NCBI GenBank assembly: GCA_041649995.1
Contig: JBAZMA010000015.1
Span: forward strand, 1 to 37,508
Reading direction: 5' to 3'
DNA: 37,508 nt
DNA from: JBAZMA01 sp041649995
GTDB lineage: Bacteria > Omnitrophota > Gorgyraeia > Velamenicoccales > Velamenicoccaceae
Part shown: positions 32,517 to 37,508 of the stretch, piece after piece
How the letters are laid out: every line of letters starts with the position of its first letter
Numbering within the stretch: position 1 is the first letter of the stretch
Position numbers and translations under genes: made by a program
The notes under the pieces: generated by a model
The model's input: the letters and a program-made list of their open reading frames with translations, nothing else
Told to the model about the DNA's origin: nothing
Databases searched by the model: none

Positions 32517-33032
32517 ATGGACACGCACGACGACCCCGAAAAGTTGCTCGACGCGGCAGAGGGCCTGATCCGCGAGACGTGGCGCCGGCTGCGCGTGATC
32601 GAGCGGACGGGCGTCCGCCGCGCGCAGGATGCGACGCGCGTGATCGGGCTGTTCGGCACGTTGCGCGACTACGCGCACGTCGCGATCGGCCACCTCGTGC
32701 GCTTCACGGAGCTGCGCCTCGCCGCGGCGGACGCTGCGCCGGAGCGTCAGGTGCGCCGCGCACGCTGCCTCTGCGTCGAGTGCAGCGCGTTGGTGTACTG
32801 GACGGCAGAGTACGCACGGCGCACGGCCACCGCGGACGTCGCCGAGCTGGAGTCGCCTGATATGGTGCTTCCCGAATCCCTCATGCAACTGCTGACGCTA
32901 TACTCGCCACCGCTGCCGTGGCCGCCGCGCGAACTCGATCGTCCGTCCGAGACGCGGTGGGCGCGAACGGTCGTCGTGGCATGCGCCGCCGTAATCGTGG
33001 TGTGCGCGGGGGTGATAATTGGGAAAAAATGA
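32517..33032 (+). CDS. Tail-anchored membrane protein, 171 aa
   Basis: The N-terminal ~140 residues are helical, Arg- and Ala-rich, with cysteines at RARCLCVECSALVYW that could form a small metal or disulfide site. A single hydrophobic segment near the end (TVVVACAAVIVVCAGVII, about 151-168) is followed only by GKK, as in tail-anchored proteins. No family is recognised. It is the second protein of this type in the window, the other being at 2866-3120, and they show no evident sequence similarity. The ATG at 32517 lies after GCGGAAT. It converges on the RING gene with a 12-bp gap. Confidence 0.75.
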   Translation: MDTHDDPEKLLDAAEGLIRETWRRLRVIERTGVRRAQDATRVIGLFGTLRDYAHVAIGHLVRFTELRLAAADAAPERQVRRARCLCVECSALVYWTAEYARRTATADVAELESPDMVLPESLMQLLTLYSPPLPWPPRELDRPSETRWARTVVVACAAVIVVCAGVIIGKK

Positions 33033-33044
33033 ACAACTTTTGTC

Positions 33045-33728
33045 CTAATAGCCCCGATTCAGCGTTGTGTGAATTTTTGTCCGGCAGATCGGGCAGTGGC
33101 CGGACGCCAAATCTAGGCACTCGGCACACACGCATCTGTGCTGGCAGGGCAAGAGCATTATGTATGCGGGCGATTCCTCGCAAAACCGACATTTGGACGT
33201 TGGCCCCGACCCGTTCACAATCCTGTTCCCCTCGACGTGCAACACGTTGAAGTAGACGTGGAAATCGAAGAGTTGTTCGTCGTCGGCCAGTTCTCTGGGA
33301 TCCAGCTCGTGCAGTTCATCGTACGGACCGTCATCAAACACGCGGGGTTCGTGCAGGACCCGCAATTCGTCGAACCGCAGCGCGGTGCGCGCATTGACGA
33401 CCACCTTGGCAAAGATCGCGGTGGTGTTCCGGCTTACCCAGAGATCGAGGTTGAGGACCCATTGACCAGTCAACATTAATATCGTCTGTATGTAGTGCGC
33501 CTCGCGGGTATTACACACGCGCAGTTCTTGACCCGTGCGAAATTCCACGATTTCGTCGTGTGCGATTTTATGGGCCATTCCAGCGATCCGCATCGTCATG
33601 CACTCGGTGTCGATGCCCGCCGTCGGACTCAAGATCGCGGCGAGGGTGGCTCCATTGCAGCGCCGCGGCACGATTGCGTCGAATCGGCCCCACGCAACCC
33701 CGCAGTGAATCGTCGCATTTTCGGTCAT
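33045..33728 (-). CDS. RING-finger protein, likely E3 ubiquitin ligase, 227 aa
   Basis: The C-terminus is a complete C3HC4 RING: C180-x2-C183-x11-C195-x-H197-x3-C201-x2-C204-x7-C212-x2-C215, close to the IAP/MDM2 type (PCQHRCVCAEC, CPICRTKI). Such domains recruit ubiquitin-loaded E2 enzymes. The N-terminal 170 residues are a beta-rich domain of unknown fold (HYIQTILMLTGQWVLNLDLWV) that probably chooses the target. No BIR repeat is present. The ATG at 33728 lies 28 bp from the stop of the upstream gene on the same strand, so its promoter lies mainly within that gene's 3' end. Together with the F-box and kelch proteins it points to control of host ubiquitination. Confidence 0.9.
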   Translation of the reverse strand: MTENATIHCGVAWGRFDAIVPRRCNGATLAAILSPTAGIDTECMTMRIAGMAHKIAHDEIVEFRTGQELRVCNTREAHYIQTILMLTGQWVLNLDLWVSRNTTAIFAKVVVNARTALRFDELRVLHEPRVFDDGPYDELHELDPRELADDEQLFDFHVYFNVLHVEGNRIVNGSGPTSKCRFCEESPAYIMLLPCQHRCVCAECLDLASGHCPICRTKIHTTLNRGY

Positions 33729-33756
33729 TTGTCGTCTATTATTCCCGTTTTTTTGT

Positions 33757-34143
33757 TCAGTGGCAAATTGGGGATGGTGCTGCCCGGATGAACCCGATGA
33801 ACAGACCGGGTTTTCCCGCTAGCTGGTCACCCATGCACTCGACCTCGGTGCGATACGGATGATCGCGCAGCGCATCGGTCAGATAGAGCTTCTCGACGAT
33901 GCGGATCGGACCCACGTCGCTGTCGCACACGTGTCCGATGTCCACCTCTGACCACCGGTCGTACTCGTCGTCGACGCGCGTCGTGCTGCACCACTCGCGT
34001 GTCAGCAGGCGTTCGTTGATGACAGCCCACTGATCGCGTGGAAATGACATGCGATCGGGCACGGTCGCGGGCGGTTCGCACCACTCGTGGTCGTCGCCGG
34101 GTGGTGGCCACGTTCGCATGAGCGATGAAAAATCCATGCCCAT
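33757..34143 (-). CDS. Unknown acidic protein, 128 aa
   Basis: The product is acidic and rich in Trp, Asp and Arg (HEWCEPPATVPDRMSFPRDQW, then WSEVDIGHVCDSDVG), soluble and without a recognised domain. The C-terminal part (IRIVEKLYLTDALR, then KPGLFIGFIRA) suggests a small alpha/beta fold. The start at 34143 follows CGTAAAAAAA; a second ATG two codons further in is equally possible. It is closely packed between the F-box gene (18 bp upstream) and the RING gene (28 bp downstream), all on the minus strand. Confidence 0.65.
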   Translation of the reverse strand: MGMDFSSLMRTWPPPGDDHEWCEPPATVPDRMSFPRDQWAVINERLLTREWCSTTRVDDEYDRWSEVDIGHVCDSDVGPIRIVEKLYLTDALRDHPYRTEVECMGDQLAGKPGLFIGFIRAAPSPICH

Positions 34144-34161
34144 TTTTTTTACGTTCGGTGT

Positions 34162-36180
34162 TCACTTTGGTTCTGTGGTGGGTGTGACCAGCAACGGCGT
34201 CGTGTTCACGAAGATCGTTTTTTTGATGGGCCCGCCGCCGCCTGCCGCCCACAACCGTGCGGCCAGCACCGGCGCCGGGAATTCCTGTCCGCCCAGCGCG
34301 AACGTGACGGTGATCACCCCCGCGCAGACGGTGACGGGCGCCATCTCCGCGGGCGGCAGGCATGGAACGACGCCGTTTCGCCGGAACATGTGCGCCAGCG
34401 CATCACGCAGACCTGTCTCGGTCAGTCCCGTCCGAGACTCGGCGACCGGGATCCCATCGTGCGACACGCGACCGATGTATTTCATGACCGGGCACTCCCA
34501 GGCGGCAGCCGCATTCATGTTGCCGATGTACATCGTCCGGACCCGGGCCCAGAATTCCAACGGAACGTGCGAACGGTCCGTAAAGTACTCCCGCAGATCG
34601 TCGAAAACGGGGCACCACATCTCGAACGAGATCTTGGGCGGGAGCGCGACGCATGCATCGACCAGGCCGTAGTCGTGCGCGGGAACGGCGAGCGTCGCCA
34701 CGGACGGAAATTTGGTCATCAATTCCGGAATGTTCGCGGGATCCACCGACTCGTACGCGATCGCGAGCCGTGCGACGCGCGGACATGCCGGTAAATCATC
34801 CCGTTCCAACAGTGGGACGAACACCGAAACACCGAGGCTCGTCAGCGTGCTGGCGTGCATGTTGAACCCCGCGATCGGCATCGCACTCGGGATGCCCCTC
34901 ACGCCAATGTACAGATGAGTGAGCGGCGGGCACATGCGCAGCAGCGTATCGATCGTGGTGGGGCTGCCCGCCGTTATCTCCAGCTCCCGGAGCGCCGGGA
35001 ATGCGACCGCCGTTCTCACGATCTGTCGGCGTCGGAGCCGGTCGGCGGACACCCGGTCCGCGGTGGCATCGACGGCGTCGGCGGCGAGGCAGATCGCGGG
35101 AAGCGTGTACCTCGCGGCCAGCGCCTCCACGTTCGACACAGGCGCGCTGGCGACGCGGTCGATCTGTGCGGCGAGCAGGCGTGCGTCGCCCAGCGCCGCG
35201 AACGGGTCCATGCCGCACAGAGCCATGGCGTGCACCGCCGTGTGGCCGGTGACGTCCATCAGCGCGCGGCATCCGGCGTGCAGCCCCGCGAGGATGCACA
35301 GGTCGCGCAGCACCGCCTCTCGATCCCCTCCGATCACGAGATGCGCGAGGCGCATGTCCGTCGCATCGTACACGCGCGCATGGTCGACGGGATCGAACGC
35401 CGTTTCGATGAATGCATTGGCGATGTTCGACGCCGTGTCGCCCGCACGCCGCGCCGCGGTCCGCATTTCGCGGATGGCTTGCTCGGCCGCGCCCACGGCC
35501 GCCATCGAGATCATGCGAAGCAGCGGATTGGGTTCGCGCAGCACCGATACGAGCACGGCGATCGCGGCCGCCGTTTCCATGTCCGGCCCGCCCCAGTACA
35601 TGTGGCCCCCATCCACACCCCCAGTGCGCACCGCCGCACCGACAAGCGCGACGCGCGCACGTGTGATGACGCCGATCATGCGAATCGCGCGGGCGTCGAT
35701 GAAATCGTCGTCGGCGGACAGCTCCAACCGTCGCAGCTGCGGCAGTGCCCCGACAATGGCCGCGAACGCGAACGCGTTGTCTTGCGGCGGGTGGTCGGGG
35801 TCGTGCACCACGTCCAGCGACAGCACTTCGAGGTGCGTCATGTTCGCGATCACCGGCACCCACGCGTCCCAGCTGTCGGTGCCGTGGATCGTCCGCGAGA
35901 ACCGCTGACAGTACGACGCGGCGCCGCGGCGCTTCCGCAGTCCGTCGAGAAACCGTTTTGGCGGCGGGGCCCCGGAGCGGGCAAGCTGTCCGACGTCCAC
36001 GTTTTGCCACACGGCCCGGTCGTTGGCGAGTGCGGATATGCGCCGTTCCAGATACTGCGTCGAGCGCATCAGCGCGACAATGTCCCGGTACGGGAGGAAC
36101 CCGAGGATGGATTGCACGATCTCGTCCGGCAGGTTGTCAAACTCGGGGTTTGGCTCTTCGGGGAGGCGACGTTTCTTCAT
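34162..36180 (-). CDS. Large F-box protein with helical middle and LRR-like C-terminal half, 672 aa
   Basis: The N-terminus holds a good F-box (about 15-65: FDNLPDEIVQSILGFLPYRD, then ANDRAVWQNVDVGQ). The VW..VDVG end is shared with the two smaller F-box genes, so all belong to one family. LRR-like strands follow (LEVLSLDVV, LRRLELSADD). A large helical insertion (about 190-390), which recalls armadillo- or HEAT-type repeats (AVLVSVLREPNPLLRMISMAAVGAAEQAIREM), is absent from the smaller paralogues. LRR-like strands resume (LRELEITAGS, LTHLYIGVRG, LTSLGVSVF) to near the C-terminus. It is probably a substrate-recognition subunit for host SCF ubiquitin ligase. The ATG at 36180 (MKKRRLPEEP) may include a nuclear signal. 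Confidence 0.88.
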   Translation of the reverse strand: MKKRRLPEEPNPEFDNLPDEIVQSILGFLPYRDIVALMRSTQYLERRISALANDRAVWQNVDVGQLARSGAPPPKRFLDGLRKRRGAASYCQRFSRTIHGTDSWDAWVPVIANMTHLEVLSLDVVHDPDHPPQDNAFAFAAIVGALPQLRRLELSADDDFIDARAIRMIGVITRARVALVGAAVRTGGVDGGHMYWGGPDMETAAAIAVLVSVLREPNPLLRMISMAAVGAAEQAIREMRTAARRAGDTASNIANAFIETAFDPVDHARVYDATDMRLAHLVIGGDREAVLRDLCILAGLHAGCRALMDVTGHTAVHAMALCGMDPFAALGDARLLAAQIDRVASAPVSNVEALAARYTLPAICLAADAVDATADRVSADRLRRRQIVRTAVAFPALRELEITAGSPTTIDTLLRMCPPLTHLYIGVRGIPSAMPIAGFNMHASTLTSLGVSVFVPLLERDDLPACPRVARLAIAYESVDPANIPELMTKFPSVATLAVPAHDYGLVDACVALPPKISFEMWCPVFDDLREYFTDRSHVPLEFWARVRTMYIGNMNAAAAWECPVMKYIGRVSHDGIPVAESRTGLTETGLRDALAHMFRRNGVVPCLPPAEMAPVTVCAGVITVTFALGGQEFPAPVLAARLWAAGGGGPIKKTIFVNTTPLLVTPTTEPK

Positions 36181-36257
36181 TCCCGCTCTTCGCGAATCAT
36201 ACGTATGCGCCGCGCAACTGCGTGCCGGGTTTTTTCACTCCCACCGAAGAGTGGACT

Positions 36258-36267
36258 GGGGGGGGGG
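36258..36267. repeat. G10 homopolymer (C10 in the sense of the adjacent transcript)
   Basis: Ten G lie 14 bp past the stop codon of the cysteine-rich gene that ends at 36281, so its transcript would read C10. This is the third case of C10 just downstream of a stop codon in the window. Confidence 0.7.
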
Positions 36268-36280
36268 AGAAGTTCAGTGT

Positions 36281-37508
36281 TCAGAGATCACCGACGCCGT
36301 CGCACATCGGAACCCCGCGCCTCCCCGCGCTGTACGCTTGCAGGACGCCGACGACCGTCGGCTTGGTGACGAACGGCCCGGCCAGCGCGGCCTGCGCCGC
36401 GGCGAGATTGTCCGCAACCGGGCTTGGGTCGGCGCCGGCGCGGACGTTGAGCGAGGCGACCAGCAGGACGCCTGCGAGTATGTCGGCCTCGGAGATCCCA
36501 CGCCACGCTGCTTCGAGCGCAGTGTGCAGATCATGCTCGGTGGCAATGGCCACATTGCCGATTTGCATGGGCAGATATGCCGGGATCTGCCGTTCCGTCC
36601 ACCCCGCGTGTTCGTACCACCAGTCCGGGCCGCGGACGCAGCCCAGGCCGCACGCGAACTCGCATACCCCGCCGCTTCCGCACTCGCCCCGGCATCCGGT
36701 GCGCGTGCAGTCGTCGTCCGCGACGCACTCGGCGCAGGTGTTCGAGATGCAGCGTTCCGACGCGCCGTCGCAGTCGCCATCGGCGATGCACGCAACACAG
36801 CGCGTGTCCAGACAGACGCCGTCGGCGCACGCCGTGCCATCGGGGTGCGCTTGCATGAAGCATGCCTGCGGATCGCTGCAATTACGGAAGACACAGTCGT
36901 TGCATGCTTGCGTCTCGGCATCGCACGTCTCGGTGCAGTGCACGCCAGGTTCGCATGCGTGCGTGCCCGTGTTGCACGTCGGAACGTCGCAGGGTTCGAC
37001 GCAGTCCGAGTTGGCGGTGCACTCGACGCAGACGCTGTCCAGGCAGGGGCCGCTGCACGGACCAGTGAAACAGATGTTCGGATCATATGCAGAGCAGGTG
37101 ACCTGCGTGCACGGTTCGAGGCATTCGCCATCCCAGGCACGGCCGGGCGGACATTCCGCCGGTCGGCATGTGCGTTCCGCGGTGCAGACGCGCATCGGAG
37201 TCACAGTGGGGTCGAGCGCGGGGTCGGGCGCCGGGCAATCTGCCGCGACCGTGCACCCAGTGCAATAACCAGCCTGGCATGTGCCATATGAGCATGTGGT
37301 GTTGTCAGCCTGAGCGGCGATGCATTCGCATATCGAATCGTGCGTGTAGATAGTCTGGCATTCGTCGCATAGTCCGGTCACGGGGTTCGAGCCGGTGCAC
37401 CGGATGCACTCGCCGAGAGAATTGCACATTCCAGCCCCGTCGCGGCAGGATGGACCGGGCGAGATCGGCGTATACACGCATTCATGCGTTTCGGCGTCAC
37501 CCGTCGTC
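36281..37508 (-). CDS. Cysteine-rich repeat protein, N-terminus outside the window (partial)
   Basis: The 408 visible residues are open to the right edge with no start codon, so the 5' part is missing. The first ~290 are built of irregular cysteine-rich modules like those of EGF- or Dickkopf-type secreted proteins (CVECTANSDC, CVACIADGDCDG, CAECVADDDC, CRGECGSGGVC), with a repeating 'C..C..D.DC' pattern. They probably form disulfide-linked knots. The C-terminal ~120 residues are cysteine-poor and helical (HDLHTALEAAWRGISEADILAGVLLVASLNVRAG, split by polar turns). A signal peptide would be expected in the missing part. It is most likely a surface, virion or secreted protein. Repetitive Cys-rich coding often evolves by internal duplication, though no exact repeat units are seen here. 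Confidence 0.8.
   Translation of the reverse strand, partial: TTGDAETHECVYTPISPGPSCRDGAGMCNSLGECIRCTGSNPVTGLCDECQTIYTHDSICECIAAQADNTTCSYGTCQAGYCTGCTVAADCPAPDPALDPTVTPMRVCTAERTCRPAECPPGRAWDGECLEPCTQVTCSAYDPNICFTGPCSGPCLDSVCVECTANSDCVEPCDVPTCNTGTHACEPGVHCTETCDAETQACNDCVFRNCSDPQACFMQAHPDGTACADGVCLDTRCVACIADGDCDGASERCISNTCAECVADDDCTRTGCRGECGSGGVCEFACGLGCVRGPDWWYEHAGWTERQIPAYLPMQIGNVAIATEHDLHTALEAAWRGISEADILAGVLLVASLNVRAGADPSPVADNLAAAQAALAGPFVTKPTVVGVLQAYSAGRRGVPMCDGVGDL

Noticed and set aside
1..37508. Bacterial chromosome as the source
   Set aside because: No Shine-Dalgarno pattern or operon structure is seen, and the F-box, kelch, Kar5-like, Vps4-like, SET and Fcp1-type genes are eukaryotic or viral in character.
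1..37508. Protist nuclear chromosome as the source
   Set aside because: Gene density, absence of visible introns, very short divergent promoters and tandem F-box/kelch families fit a giant virus better, although a compact protist genome or an integrated viral segment cannot be fully excluded.

Overview
The window is about 37.5 kb of GC-rich DNA, tightly packed with roughly 35 intronless genes on both strands. Most gaps are under 150 bp, and every confident gene starts with ATG. Short A/T-rich islands sit just upstream of many start codons, in sharp contrast to the GC-rich coding DNA. The products are eukaryote-like: F-box/LRR, kelch, ankyrin, RING, Vps4, Fcp1 and Kar5/GEX1 types. Small paralogous families lie in tandem. 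There are no operons with Shine-Dalgarno signals, no tRNA or rRNA genes, and no transposons or CRISPR arrays that I can see. The best reading is a segment of a large nucleocytoplasmic DNA virus (Nucleocytoviricota) of the GC-rich amoeba-infecting kind (pandora-, molli- or medusavirus-like GC content). No hallmark gene (major capsid, PolB, VLTF3, packaging ATPase) lies inside, so the assignment is an inference.

Left part (1-15.4 kb). This is the more 'core-like' half. It holds an unknown Cys/His protein, a Vps4-like AAA ATPase with a MIT domain, a tail-anchored miniprotein, an Fcp1-type CTD phosphatase with a BRCT domain, and an acidic unknown. A minus-strand block of three secretory-pathway or membrane proteins follows (papain-family protease, large type II membrane protein, N-glycosylated secreted protein). 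Next come a Pif1-type helicase, a SET-domain/sirtuin-like fusion and a small zinc-ribbon protein.

Middle part (15.4-24.6 kb). An ankyrin-like protein and a small unknown are followed by two tandem paralogues of an unrecognised Cys4-finger family. A PLP-decarboxylase-fold protein lacks the lysine that binds the cofactor. A protein with a C-terminal GIY-YIG-like domain follows, then a cluster of F-box/LRR paralogues that includes one 5'-truncated copy.

Right part (24.6-37.5 kb). Four kelch proteins, three of them close tandem copies, surround a protein that looks like a Kar5/GEX1/Brambleberry nuclear-fusion protein. Beyond them are unknowns, a CYTH-domain protein, a second tail-anchored protein, a RING-finger protein, a large F-box protein, and a cysteine-rich protein that runs off the right edge.

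How the genes may work together: F-box, kelch and RING proteins suggest rewiring of host ubiquitin ligases. Fcp1, SET/sirtuin and Pif1 suggest action in the nucleus on transcription, chromatin and DNA. The Kar5-like protein, the Vps4-like ATPase and the two tail-anchored proteins together hint at remodelling of nuclear or ER membranes. That last link is a hypothesis drawn from co-occurrence, not shown by the sequence.
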